Positions 43,294 through 51,572 of a stretch of DNA of 64,000 bases are shown here, in pieces; positions within the stretch are counted from its first letter, which is position 1, and every line of letters starts with the position of its first letter. A program made the translations under genes and the position numbers. The DNA lies in assembly GCA_041494245.1 (NCBI GenBank), contig JBGQAK010000015.1, forward strand, positions 34,380-98,379. The letters run 5' to 3'. Under the pieces are notes generated by a model. That model was given only the letters and a program-made list of their open reading frames with translations, ran no database searches and was not told the origin of the DNA. The stretch comes from RBG-13-68-16 sp041494245 (lineage in GTDB: Bacteria; Acidobacteriota; Thermoanaerobaculia; Thermoanaerobaculales; Thermoanaerobaculaceae).

Positions 43294-44895
43294 ATGAGCT
43301 CCCGTGGCCTGTCCGAGGTCAATCAGCGCTACGCACGCCTCGCCGACCGCAGCCGGTCGCAGTGGACGTTCTATCAGTATTTGCAGGGGCTGTTCAAGCA
43401 CCTGTTCAACACGGCGTGCCCCGTCGAGATCGACTTTCCGAGCCTGTTCAGCGACTTGCGCACCTTGGCACCCCTTCTCGCCGTCGCCGACACCGGCCGC
43501 ACCGAGGGCTGGATTGCCGCCATCGGCGCCCGGCTCGACGTCCAGGGCCGGAGGCTGCTCGAATTGGACAGCCGGATCGCGCCCTCCCTGGTGCGCCGGT
43601 TCTTCGACCGCCTCCGCAACCAGGACGAGAAGGTCCTCGTCGCGATCATCAAGTTCTACCTCGATGCCGGGGGCGCCGGCCAGGACACCTTGGATAAGCT
43701 CGACATCCTCTTCACGAGGCTCGCGGAGATCCCCCGCGACGGCCGCGGGGGCCTGGCGCAGGACGGCGCCGAGTTCGAGCACCTCGTGCAGCCGCTCATA
43801 CAGGCCCGGTCCTTCTCCAGGGCGACGGACAACCAGGTGGACGTCCTGCTCGGCGCCGCCACGGAGATCGAGAGCGAGGCGCTTTCGTGCGCGAGCTTCA
43901 CCGAGCTGGCGGCCGGGGGCGCCCTCGACCGCTTCCGGACGCTCAAGCGCCGCCTGGGCGCCGACATGCTGCACCCCCGCCTTCTGCCTGCGCTCCTCCA
44001 CGCCACGCTCGCGATCAAGAGCCGCTTCCGCGAGCTCTGGGAGCAGGAGGAGACGGCGCTGCTGTCCGACAGCAACAGGGTCCGCGAGCTCCACAAACAG
44101 CTCGCCGGAAACCCGGAGATGGTGACGGCGGACCTGCGCGAGATGTTCGAGGTCTTCACCACCGCCCAGCGGCGCTTCGACGAGGGGCGGCAGACGGAGA
44201 ACCTCCGGCGCGAGGATGCCCTCCAGCTCCGCATGACCCTCAACCACATCCTGGAGCAGTTCGACATCACCCAGCTCACCTCGCAGGCTCGGCTCTCCAC
44301 CGTTCCCGAGCCCGAACCGGCGCCCTCCCCCTGGGAGACCTCGAAGCAGGTCCCGCCCTCGCTGATCGAAGACCGGCTCAACCGGCTCGGGCCCGGCATG
44401 GCGGGAGACCCGCTGCTGTGCGAGCACCTGAGCAAGATCCTGTTCGCCCTCGACCTCGCTGGCGGCGACCGGCCGGCCGCCGAGGCCGTCGCCACCCGGG
44501 AGATGGCGGGCCTTAGGCTCGAGCCGTGCGAGGTCGAGGCGTGCCGGGATCTGCTCGAGGGTCGCCTGCCCAAGGGGTCGATCGCATGCGAACGCGCCCA
44601 CGTCCTGCTACAGGCTGCCGCGCTGCGGAACCGCCTCGACGACGAGGCACGCGAGATCCTGCGCTTCCACAAGCGCGGATCCGAGGCACTCCCCGAGACG
44701 CTGCAGCGCTCGACCCAGTCGCTTCAGCGGGTCTCGGAGCTGGAGCACAGGCTTGCGTGGCTCATCGAGGACTCGCTCTACCGCGGCGACACCGAGTACC
44801 TCGAGCGGCTGCACCGCTGCCGCTTCCGCCTGATGCGGGTCTACTCCGGCCTCTGGCTGGTCCACAACGAGCATGGTGGAATCTCTCCCTTCTGA
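43294..44895 (+). CDS. Uncharacterised helical protein upstream of the Tol-Pal operon
   Basis: 533 residues, no signal peptide or membrane segment. Not recognised. The sequence is strongly helical throughout and charged, beginning MSSRGLSEVNQRYARLADRSRSQWTFYQYLQGLFKHLF. A proline-rich linker (PEPEPAPSPWETSKQVPPSLI, about 340-360) separates two helical halves, and the C-terminal region includes LEHRLAWLIEDSLYRGDTEYLERLHRCRFRLMRVYSGLWL. It overlaps the FHA-RDD gene by 23 nt, so the two are expressed together and may interact. The protein ends only 22 residues past that start. It could be a cytoplasmic partner of the FHA protein. Confidence 0.7.
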   Translation: MSSRGLSEVNQRYARLADRSRSQWTFYQYLQGLFKHLFNTACPVEIDFPSLFSDLRTLAPLLAVADTGRTEGWIAAIGARLDVQGRRLLELDSRIAPSLVRRFFDRLRNQDEKVLVAIIKFYLDAGGAGQDTLDKLDILFTRLAEIPRDGRGGLAQDGAEFEHLVQPLIQARSFSRATDNQVDVLLGAATEIESEALSCASFTELAAGGALDRFRTLKRRLGADMLHPRLLPALLHATLAIKSRFRELWEQEETALLSDSNRVRELHKQLAGNPEMVTADLREMFEVFTTAQRRFDEGRQTENLRREDALQLRMTLNHILEQFDITQLTSQARLSTVPEPEPAPSPWETSKQVPPSLIEDRLNRLGPGMAGDPLLCEHLSKILFALDLAGGDRPAAEAVATREMAGLRLEPCEVEACRDLLEGRLPKGSIACERAHVLLQAAALRNRLDDEAREILRFHKRGSEALPETLQRSTQSLQRVSELEHRLAWLIEDSLYRGDTEYLERLHRCRFRLMRVYSGLWLVHNEHGGISPF

Positions 44896-45673
44896 GGCCC
44901 GGCTCCTCCGCCTGCGCCTGGGCGAGGTGAGCTTCCCGCTCGACGCGGCCAAGCTTATGATCGGCCGGAGCCGCTCGTGCGACGTCCGGCTCAGGGACGA
45001 CACGGTGTCCCGCCTCCACGCCGCGTTCGTCTGGCGCGCGGAGCACCTCGTCCTGGAGGACATGGGCTCCTCCAACGGCACCTTCCTCAACGGGGAGAGG
45101 GTGCTCGAACCCCGCACCGTGGTGGCGGGGGACGACGTGCGTTTCGGGTCGCTGTGCGGCACGGTGGAGAGGGGCGAACCGTCGAGGCGGCTGGAGGACG
45201 GGGCCGAGGCCGTGCTCGGCAGGCCCGCCGGGCTGGGTTGGCGAGCGTTGGCGGTTCTGGCCGATCTCGTGCTCTTCTCCGTCGGGTCGGTGATCGCGTT
45301 CAGCCCGCTCCTGGCGGCGCGGTACCTCCTCCCTCTCGGCCCGCGGGCCACGTCGTTCCTATCAGGGGTTGGCGCGGCGCTGTGGGCGGTCTTCACGTTC
45401 TACTACGTCCTCCACGGCTGGGGCCGCCGCGGGTGCACGCTGGGCCTGCGCTTGTGCGGGCTGCGCCTCCTGGACTGGCGGCACCGGAGCCCGATCGGCT
45501 ACCCCCGCGCGTTCCTGCGCCTGGTGGCGCTGCTGGTGACCTTTCTCACCCTCGGGCTCGGCTACTTGCTGGTGCCGTTCCGGCGCGACCGCAAGGCCCT
45601 CCACGACCTGCTTGCCGGCACGCTGGTGACGCGTCGCACAGCGCCTCTTGGTGGGCGGCCCACCTCCGCGTAG
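44873..45673 (+). CDS. FHA domain - RDD membrane domain protein
   Basis: 266 residues. Residues 10-105 are an FHA domain, binding phosphothreonine: MIGRSRSCDVRLRDDTVSRLHAAF and SSNGTFLNGE with the conserved Arg, Ser, His and Asn. Residues 115-260 are an RDD membrane domain with three or four helices: LADLVLFSVG, GCTLGLRLCGLRLLD and RRDRKALHDLLAGTLVT. This combination puts a phospho-reader at the membrane surface. No Ser/Thr kinase is nearby. Its TAG stop forms the first half of the tolQ -10 box. Confidence 0.88.
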   Translation: MVESLPSEARLLRLRLGEVSFPLDAAKLMIGRSRSCDVRLRDDTVSRLHAAFVWRAEHLVLEDMGSSNGTFLNGERVLEPRTVVAGDDVRFGSLCGTVERGEPSRRLEDGAEAVLGRPAGLGWRALAVLADLVLFSVGSVIAFSPLLAARYLLPLGPRATSFLSGVGAALWAVFTFYYVLHGWGRRGCTLGLRLCGLRLLDWRHRSPIGYPRAFLRLVALLVTFLTLGLGYLLVPFRRDRKALHDLLAGTLVTRRTAPLGGRPTSA

Positions 45674-45676
45674 AAT
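45648..45676 (+). promoter_or_regulatory. tolQ promoter TTGGTG - 17 nt - TAGAAT, leaderless
   Basis: TTGGTG and TAGAAT are 17 nt apart. The -10 ends 7 nt before the tolQ GTG. The TAG of TAGAAT is the FHA-RDD stop codon. This lets the Tol genes be transcribed apart from the upstream pair. Confidence 0.6.
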
Positions 45677-45683
45677 CAACACC

Positions 45684-46355
45684 GTGAACGAGATCATTCA
45701 GGCGTTCGGCGCCACCGGACTCGTGGCCAAGACGGTGCTGGCCATCCTCGGGGTCTTCTCGGTCATCTCCTGGACCCTGATGCTGCTGAAAGTCCGCCAG
45801 ATCCGGAGGGCGGACTCGGACAACAGGTCGTTCCTTGGCGAGTTCCGCAAGGCTACACGGCTGGCCGACGTCCAGGTCGCCGCCAGCAAGAACCCGGCGG
45901 CGCCGCTCGCCGGGATGTTCCGTGCCGGCTACCTGGAGCTCGAGGCGCAGGTCCGGGTGCTGCAGCGCAGCGGGCAGCCGGCGGGCCAGATCAAGAGCCT
46001 AGCGGCGGTGGAGCGCGCGCTGCAGCGAGCCATCGGGATCGAGAGCGCGAGGCTGCACCGCTTCCTGCCTTTCCTCGCCACGACAGCCTCCGCCACACCG
46101 TTCATAGGACTTTTCGGCACGGTGTGGGGGATCATGACGACCTTCTCCGCCATCGCGGCGAGCGGGTCCACCTCGATCGTGACGGTCGCGCCCGGCATCG
46201 CCGAGTCGCTGATCAACACCGCCGGCGGGCTCGCCGCCGCCATCCCCGCGGTCATCGCCTACAACGCATTCCTCGGCGCCCTCAGGCGCCAGCGCGGGCT
46301 GATGGAGGACTTCCTGCTCGAGTTCCTCAACCTCACCGAGCGCACCTTCACGTAA
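45684..46355 (+). CDS. tolQ: TolQ/ExbB-type proton channel protein
   Basis: 223 residues with three membrane helices: near 15-35, 130-150 and 170-195. The family motif reads ASATPFIGLFGTVWGIMTTF and then GIAESLINTAGGLAAAIPAVIAYN. With TolR it forms the proton-driven motor energising the Tol-Pal system for outer-membrane constriction. Context of TolR, TolB and Pal makes TolQ better than ExbB. GTG start set by the leaderless promoter; a TTG 12 codons upstream is inside the previous gene. Confidence 0.93.
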   Translation: MNEIIQAFGATGLVAKTVLAILGVFSVISWTLMLLKVRQIRRADSDNRSFLGEFRKATRLADVQVAASKNPAAPLAGMFRAGYLELEAQVRVLQRSGQPAGQIKSLAAVERALQRAIGIESARLHRFLPFLATTASATPFIGLFGTVWGIMTTFSAIAASGSTSIVTVAPGIAESLINTAGGLAAAIPAVIAYNAFLGALRRQRGLMEDFLLEFLNLTERTFT

Positions 46356-46370
46356 GCGGGGGATAAAACC

Positions 46371-46784
46371 ATGGCGTTCCGTACCTCCACCGAGTTCGAC
46401 AGCCTGGCGGAGATCAACATCACACCGCTGGTGGACGTGATGCTCGTGCTGCTCATTATCTTCATCGTCACCTCCCCCATGCTGGTCCAAGGCCTGCAGG
46501 TCGAGCTGCCGCGCCAGGCCGCGAGCCCCATCCCGCAGAAGGCCGCGGAGCCGATCGTGCTCACGCTCACCCGCGACCGCGTCGTGCTGCTCGGCGACCA
46601 GCCCGTACACCCTAAGCTGCTGCCGCAGCGGCTGGGGCCGATGCTCGCCGGCGGTCCCCGGCCGGTCTACCTCAAGGGCGACCAGCAGCTCCCCTACGGA
46701 TTCATCGTCGCGATTCTCGCGACGCTCAACCGGATGGGCGTGGAGGAGATCGGGATGATCACCGCGCCCCCGGAGAAGGAATGA
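46371..46784 (+). CDS. tolR: TolR/ExbD-type protein
   Basis: 137 residues. A single N-terminal membrane helix with the proton-path Asp in ITPLVDVMLVLLIIFIV, and a periplasmic C-terminal domain (RPVYLKGDQQLPYGFIVAILATLNRMGVEEIGMIT). Partner of TolQ. ATG 15 nt after the tolQ stop. It overlaps the TonB/TolA-like gene (ATGA). Confidence 0.94.
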   Translation: MAFRTSTEFDSLAEINITPLVDVMLVLLIIFIVTSPMLVQGLQVELPRQAASPIPQKAAEPIVLTLTRDRVVLLGDQPVHPKLLPQRLGPMLAGGPRPVYLKGDQQLPYGFIVAILATLNRMGVEEIGMITAPPEKE

Positions 46785-47494
46785 TTGACCCGGTCAGCAA
46801 GGAGCTCGAGCGCCGCGAGCACCTCGACGTGCCGTGGAAGTGGGCGGTGATCGCGGCCCTCGCCCTCCACCTCGCGGTGGCCGCCACGTTCCTCCTAGCG
46901 CCGTCGAAGCGCCCCCGGGCGCTCTCCCTGCCCAGGGTCCAGGTGCGCATCTCCGCGGTGCCCATGCCCGCGCCCGCCCGCGCCAGCACCGCTCCCGCCG
47001 CACCCACGAGGGCGCCGGCGGCCGTGCCGTCCCCGAAGCCCTCGGCGAAGAGGGCGGCCGAGCCGCCTCCGAAGCATGCGGTCCCGGCCAGGAAACCGGC
47101 CAAGCAAGTGGCGCCGGCCCCTGCCGAGGAGCCCGAGCCCGCCGCACCCGCCGCCCCCGGGGCGCCCGCCGCCTCGACCGGCGGGATCGCCCTGGGCGTC
47201 GGCGGAACCGGCGGTGTGGACAGCTTCCCCTTCTCGTACTACCTGAACCGCGTGGTCAGCCTGATCGAGAGCAACTGGTTCCGGCCGCCGGCGACGGCAG
47301 TCAGCCGTTGCCGCGTCCGTTGCGTGATCGACCGCTCGGGGCGGCTCGTCGAGGCTGGCCTCGAGCAGGAGAGCCAGACACCCACTTTCGACCGCGCCGC
47401 GCTGCGGGCGGTGTATGCTGCTGTGCCGTTCCCGCCGCTGCCGCAGGGTTTCGGCGGCAACACACTCACGCTGCATCTGGAGTTCGGCCCGTGA
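46781..47494 (+). CDS. TolA/TonB-like energy-transducing protein
   Basis: 237 residues: N-terminal membrane helix (24-41, AVIAALALHLAVAATFLL with the usual His), a long Ala/Pro/Lys linker (50-140) that can span the periplasm, and a C-terminal TonB/TolA-like domain (150-237) with NRVVSLIESNWFRPP and CRVRCVIDRSGRLVEAGLEQES. Position between tolR and tolB makes it the TolA counterpart, linking TolQR to Pal/TolB, although its C-terminal fold reads as TonB_C type. Two cysteines (CRVRC) are unusual. ATGA and GTGA overlaps on both sides. Confidence 0.86.
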   Translation: MIDPVSKELERREHLDVPWKWAVIAALALHLAVAATFLLAPSKRPRALSLPRVQVRISAVPMPAPARASTAPAAPTRAPAAVPSPKPSAKRAAEPPPKHAVPARKPAKQVAPAPAEEPEPAAPAAPGAPAASTGGIALGVGGTGGVDSFPFSYYLNRVVSLIESNWFRPPATAVSRCRVRCVIDRSGRLVEAGLEQESQTPTFDRAALRAVYAAVPFPPLPQGFGGNTLTLHLEFGP

Positions 47495-48786
47495 AGGTCT
47501 CAGTTCGGCTGTTTATCGTCGTCTGGCTCGCCTTCGCCGCGGCCGCACCCGCCCGTGGCCAGGACGAGGTCTACCTGAAGGTCACGAGCCCCGGCCTCAC
47601 CCGGGTGATGATCGGGCTGCCCGTGTTCCCCTCCCGGCCGGGCACGGACCCCGCCGCCGCCAACAACCTGCTCTCCACCCTCCGGAAGGACCTCGACGAG
47701 ACCGCGGTCGTCGGGGTCGTTCCAGAGGAGTACGCCAAGCTCGTCGAGGTCGACCCCAACAACTTTCCCGTGACCCGCCAACGCTGGCGGGCGGTCGGGG
47801 CGCAGTTCCTTCTCGACGGCACCTTCGCCGGGGCTGGCAATCAACTCGTGCTGGAGGTCCGCCTGTGGGACCTCACCTCGGGCGAGGTGGCCTACTCGCG
47901 CCGCCTGCAGGGAACGGTGAACCTCGCCCCGACGATCGCGCACACGCTCGCGAACGAGCTCGTGAAGCTCTTCACCGGGAAACCGGGGCCGTTCCTGTCG
48001 CGCATCGCCTTCGTCTCCGACCGCACGGGGAACAAGGAGCTCTGGGTGATGCGGTGGGACGGCAGCGAGGCCCAGCAGCTCACCACCCACAAGTCGATCG
48101 CACTCTCGCCCGCCTGGTCCCCGGACGGTCAGTGGCTCGCTTTCACCAGCTTCCTGCGCGGCCAGCCGCAGCTCTTCGTCTTCCGTCCGACCCAGGGCAC
48201 TTTCAAGCCGATCTCGTCGCTGCCGGGCGTCAACTCCTCGCCCAGCTTCTCGCCGGACGGTAAGCTCATCGCCTTCGCTACGGGCGAGGCTGGGGCCACC
48301 GACATCTTCGTCGTCCCTGCCGCAGGGGGCGAGGCCGAGCGGCTCACCCACGAGCGGACCATCAGCACGAACCCCGCGTGGTCCCCGAGCGGCCGCCAGC
48401 TCCTGTTCACCTCCACGCTCGGCGGCTCCCCCCAGCTTTACGTGATGGACGCGGAGGGCAGCAACGTGCGCCGGCTGACGTTCGAGGACAAGTTCGCCGA
48501 CGAGGGCGCGTGGGCTCCCGACGGCGTCCGGATCGCGTACACGACCCTGGTCGACGAGCAGTTCCAGATCGCCATCCTCGACCTGCGGGCCAACACGCGC
48601 GCGGTGATCCCGGGGCCCGGCAACAACGAGTCGCCGTGCTGGTCGCCGGACGGCACGATGCTGGCGTTTGTGTCCACCCGCATGGGCGCCAAGCAGATCT
48701 TCATCACGGACCCTGTCGGCCGGCCCAAGCAGATCACGAACGAGGGAAACAACGTCCAGCCGGCCTGGGTGGCCCAGGTCCAGTGA
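47491..48786 (+). CDS. tolB: Tol-Pal system protein TolB
   Basis: 431 residues. Signal peptide (to about 26, ARGQDEVYL), an N-terminal alpha/beta domain (28-165) and a six-bladed beta-propeller made of SPDG repeats (LSPAWSPDGQWLAFTS, SSPSFSPDGKLIAF, TNPAWSPSGRQLLFTS, ESPCWSPDGTMLAFVS). TolB binds Pal in the periplasm. GTG start overlaps the previous stop. The propeller is complete, ending PAWVAQVQ. Confidence 0.94.
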   Translation: MKVSVRLFIVVWLAFAAAAPARGQDEVYLKVTSPGLTRVMIGLPVFPSRPGTDPAAANNLLSTLRKDLDETAVVGVVPEEYAKLVEVDPNNFPVTRQRWRAVGAQFLLDGTFAGAGNQLVLEVRLWDLTSGEVAYSRRLQGTVNLAPTIAHTLANELVKLFTGKPGPFLSRIAFVSDRTGNKELWVMRWDGSEAQQLTTHKSIALSPAWSPDGQWLAFTSFLRGQPQLFVFRPTQGTFKPISSLPGVNSSPSFSPDGKLIAFATGEAGATDIFVVPAAGGEAERLTHERTISTNPAWSPSGRQLLFTSTLGGSPQLYVMDAEGSNVRRLTFEDKFADEGAWAPDGVRIAYTTLVDEQFQIAILDLRANTRAVIPGPGNNESPCWSPDGTMLAFVSTRMGAKQIFITDPVGRPKQITNEGNNVQPAWVAQVQ

Positions 48787-48792
48787 CTCGGC

Positions 48793-48822
48793 TTGTCGAG
48801 ACAACAACTCATGGTGTACAGT
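48793..48822 (+). promoter_or_regulatory. pal promoter TTGTCG - 18 nt - TACAGT
   Basis: TTGTCG and TACAGT are separated by 18 nt in the 58-nt gap after tolB; transcription would start near 48829, 16 nt before the GTG, with AAAGGAGG present. It allows Pal and CpoB to be made independently of the Tol genes. Confidence 0.5.
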
Positions 48823-48844
48823 CAAACTGGCGAAAGGAGGCCCT

Positions 48845-49429
48845 GTGTCTAGGTTCTGGACCAACAAGTCTTTAGCTCTGATGTTCTGCGCCATCGTGGT
48901 GTTGAGCCTCTCCTGCGCCCACAAGCAGGCCGTCGTCGCACCGCAGCCGTCGCCGGCAGCCAAGACCGAGGCGGTACCGCCCTCCGGAACCACGGTGGTG
49001 CAGCCCGAACCGACAATCAGCGCGGCGGAGCACCCTGAGGGCACGGTCACGGCGGGCGAGCTGCCATCGAGCCTCGAGGAGCTCAACAAGGCCGGCTACC
49101 TCAAGGACACGTTCTTCGACACCGACAAGTCGGAGCTGAAGCCGGACGCGCGCGACATCCTCGCCGCCGACGCCTCCTGGTTGAAGGGACACCCGACCGT
49201 CAAGATCCTGATCGAGGGGCACTGCGATGAGCGCAACACCGAGGACTACAACCTCGCGCTCGGGTGGCGCCGCGCCAACAACGCCAAGGCGTACCTGGTG
49301 ATGCTGGGCGTCCCGGCCGATCAGATCGTGGCGATCTCGTACGGCGAGGAGCGCCCGTTCGCGACCTGCCACAACGAGACCTGCTGGTCGCAGAATCGGC
49401 GCGCACATTTCGTGATCACGGCGCGATGA
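48845..49429 (+). CDS. pal: Peptidoglycan-associated lipoprotein Pal
   Basis: 194 residues. Lipoprotein leader ending LSLSC, then a Pro/Ala-rich linker and a C-terminal OmpA domain (85-194): FFDTDKSELKPDARDILAADASWLK, ILIEGHCDERNTEDYNLALGWRRA and QNRRAHFVITAR, including the conserved CDERGT-like CDERNT. It anchors the outer membrane to peptidoglycan and is recruited by Tol. GTG start with AAAGGAGG 5 nt upstream. Confidence 0.95.
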   Translation: MSRFWTNKSLALMFCAIVVLSLSCAHKQAVVAPQPSPAAKTEAVPPSGTTVVQPEPTISAAEHPEGTVTAGELPSSLEELNKAGYLKDTFFDTDKSELKPDARDILAADASWLKGHPTVKILIEGHCDERNTEDYNLALGWRRANNAKAYLVMLGVPADQIVAISYGEERPFATCHNETCWSQNRRAHFVITAR

Positions 49430-49440
49430 GGAGGTATGGC

Positions 49441-50277
49441 ATGCGGTGGTTGATCCTTCCGGCACTCTCGGTGGCTGCGCTCGGGTGCGTCTCGAGCGGG
49501 GACATCGATCTGCTCCACCGCGAGATCACCGACGTCTCGCGCCAGGTGGAGAACCTCAATAGCAAAACCCCGAACAAGGACGAGCTGCAGGGGGTGACCA
49601 AGAAGGTCGCCGACCAGAGCGCGTTGGTCCTCAGGTCCAACGCGGACATCCAGGTCGAGCTGAAGCAGCTGCGCGAGCAGATCCAGGCCCTGCAGGCGAA
49701 CCTCGAGTCCACGAACCAGCGCCTCGCGGCCCTCTCGAACGAGCTGGCCGCGACCCGTGACCGCTTCTCCGCCGGTGGGCCGCCGCCGGCAGCGGGAGCC
49801 CCGGCCGCGACCGGCGCCCCCGCCCCGACCGGGCCGGGGGTCGCAGGCCCGGCGGCAGCCGCCGGTGCCGCCGCGGCGGCCGGCCGCACGGTCGAGCCGG
49901 CCCAGCTCTACAACACGGCGTACGAGGACTACCTGCGCGGCAACTTCGATCTCGCGATCCAGGGGTTCCAGGAATACGCGATGCGTTACCCGACGACGGA
50001 TCTTGCCGACAACGCGCTCTACTGGATCGGCGAGTGCTACTACTCCAAGAAGGCGTACAAGGAGGCGATCGACTCCTTCACGCAGCTCCTCAACACGTAC
50101 AAGACCTCGGACAAGGCAGCCGCCGCGCTGCTCAAGAAGGGCCTCGCGTACGTCGAGCTGGGGGACCGCTCACAGGCCGTGATCAACCTGCAGTACGTGC
50201 TCTACGAACATCCGGGCAGCAAGGAGGCCGAGCTTGCGCGCAACAAGCTCGCCTCGCTCGGTGTCAAGGTGAAGTAG
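49441..50277 (+). CDS. cpoB: CpoB/YbgF-type Tol-Pal accessory protein
   Basis: 278 residues. N-terminal lipobox AALGC makes it a lipoprotein here; a coiled coil follows (residues 30-100, QVELKQLREQIQALQANLESTNQ), then an Ala/Pro/Gly-rich linker and three TPR units (155-278, LYNTAYEDYLRGNFDLAIQGFQEYAMRYP). CpoB couples peptidoglycan synthesis to Tol-driven constriction. I chose the ATG with GAGGAGG 7 nt upstream; another ATG 15 nt earlier overlaps the pal stop but has no such site. Confidence 0.92.
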   Translation: MRWLILPALSVAALGCVSSGDIDLLHREITDVSRQVENLNSKTPNKDELQGVTKKVADQSALVLRSNADIQVELKQLREQIQALQANLESTNQRLAALSNELAATRDRFSAGGPPPAAGAPAATGAPAPTGPGVAGPAAAAGAAAAAGRTVEPAQLYNTAYEDYLRGNFDLAIQGFQEYAMRYPTTDLADNALYWIGECYYSKKAYKEAIDSFTQLLNTYKTSDKAAAALLKKGLAYVELGDRSQAVINLQYVLYEHPGSKEAELARNKLASLGVKVK

Positions 50278-50302
50278 CAGTAGCCGATTCGAAGGAGATT
50301 TC

Positions 50303-50581
50303 ATGGCGAAGAGGATCAAGTCTGGACTGAAGCGTCGTCGTCAGAACGAAACCCGCCGCCTCCGGAACCGCGCGGTACGCACGCGGGTGCGTAACGCGAT
50401 GAAGGATCTCCGAGCCGCAATCGCAGCCGGTGATGCCGCCAAGGTTAAGGAGCTGCTGCCGCAGACCGTGTCCGTCATCGACGGCGGGGTGCGCAAGGGC
50501 GTCTTTCAGAAGAACACCGCTTCGCGTGCCAAGTCCCGCCTGGTGACCCAGGCCCACGCGGTGCTCCAAGCGCAGGGATAG
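50303..50581 (+). CDS. rpsT: 30S ribosomal protein S20
   Basis: 92 residues, basic and helical: MAKRIKSGLKRRRQNETRR is the conserved start and KNTASRAKSRL the C-terminal rRNA-binding helix. Binds 16S rRNA early in assembly. ATG with GAAGGAG 7 nt before it. Between cpoB and purC, 25 and 3 nt apart. Confidence 0.97.
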   Translation: MAKRIKSGLKRRRQNETRRLRNRAVRTRVRNAMKDLRAAIAAGDAAKVKELLPQTVSVIDGGVRKGVFQKNTASRAKSRLVTQAHAVLQAQG

Positions 50582-50584
50582 CCC

Positions 50585-51487
50585 GTGGGCGGGACGGCAC
50601 CGTACCCGACCGCCCCCCTCTTCCCCGACCGGCTCCTCAAGCGCGGTAAGGTCCGTGACGTGTACCGCGCGGGGGAGGGGTGTCTGCTGGTCATAGCCAG
50701 CGACCGAATCAGCGCCTTCGACGTGGTCCTCGACCCCGGAATCCCGGGCAAGGGGGTCGTCCTCAACCGGCTCTCGAACTTCTGGTTCGAGACGCTCGCC
50801 GAGGTGACCCCCAACCACGTGCGCGCGACGGAGCTGGCCGACTTCCCGGAGCCGTTCGCATCCGCACCGGTGCTCGCGGGCCGGGCATGTCTCGTACGGA
50901 CGCTCCGCATCGTGCCCGTGGAGTGCGTGGTCAGGGGCTACATCGCGGGCTCCGGCTGGAAGGAGTACCAGGCCAAGGGGAGCGTTTCGGGGGTGCCGCT
51001 GCCGCCGGGGCTCAGGCAGGCCGAGCGCCTGCCGCACCCGATCTTCACACCGTCCACGAAGGCGGAGGTGGGCCACGACGAAAACATCGCGTTTGACGAG
51101 GTGGTGAGGCTCGCCGGCGGCGACGTCGCCGAGCGCATGCGCGACGCCTCGCTCGAGCTGTACCGCCGCGCGGCCGCGCTCGCCGAGGCGCGAGGCATCA
51201 TCATCGCGGACACCAAGTTCGAGTTCGGCCTGGACGAGGAGGGCCTCCTCGTCTGGGCCGACGAGGCGCTGACCCCCGACTCGTCGCGCTTCTGGCCGGT
51301 TGACCGCTACCGCACGGGGAGCAACCCACCCTCGTTCGACAAGCAGTACGTTCGCGACTGGCTCGAGGGCTCCAGCTGGAACAAGCAGCCTCCCGCCCCC
51401 ACGCTTCCCGCCGAGGTCGTCGCGAGGACCCGCGATCTGTACCTGGAGGCGTTCCGCCGGCTCACCGGACGTCCCCTCACCCTGTAG
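50585..51487 (+). CDS. purC: SAICAR synthetase (phosphoribosylaminoimidazole-succinocarboxamide synthase)
   Basis: 300 residues, the longer PurC form. It joins aspartate to CAIR in purine synthesis. Motifs: KRGKVRDVYRAGE, ISAFDVVLDPGIPGKG, VVRGYIAGSGWKEYQAKG, TPSTKAEVGHDENI, IIIADTKFEFGLDEEG and ADEALTPDSSRFWP. GTG 3 nt after the rpsT stop. The end is followed by 85 nt of gap with the fusA-like promoter. Confidence 0.97.
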   Translation: MGGTAPYPTAPLFPDRLLKRGKVRDVYRAGEGCLLVIASDRISAFDVVLDPGIPGKGVVLNRLSNFWFETLAEVTPNHVRATELADFPEPFASAPVLAGRACLVRTLRIVPVECVVRGYIAGSGWKEYQAKGSVSGVPLPPGLRQAERLPHPIFTPSTKAEVGHDENIAFDEVVRLAGGDVAERMRDASLELYRRAAALAEARGIIIADTKFEFGLDEEGLLVWADEALTPDSSRFWPVDRYRTGSNPPSFDKQYVRDWLEGSSWNKQPPAPTLPAEVVARTRDLYLEAFRRLTGRPLTL

Positions 51488-51532
51488 CCTTCGGCAGGCA
51501 ACTCGGGTCTTCCGTTTCTCCTGTCCACTGGC

Positions 51533-51538
51533 TATACT
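51533..51538 (+). promoter_or_regulatory. -10 box TATACT for the EF-G-like gene
   Basis: TATACT, preceded at 17 nt by TTCCGT-like sequence; the start of transcription would be near 51545, leaving about 28 nt of leader with GGGAGG before the ATG. Confidence 0.5.
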
Positions 51539-51572
51539 TCCCGGACTTTGAGCGACGGGAGGTCGCCTGCTC

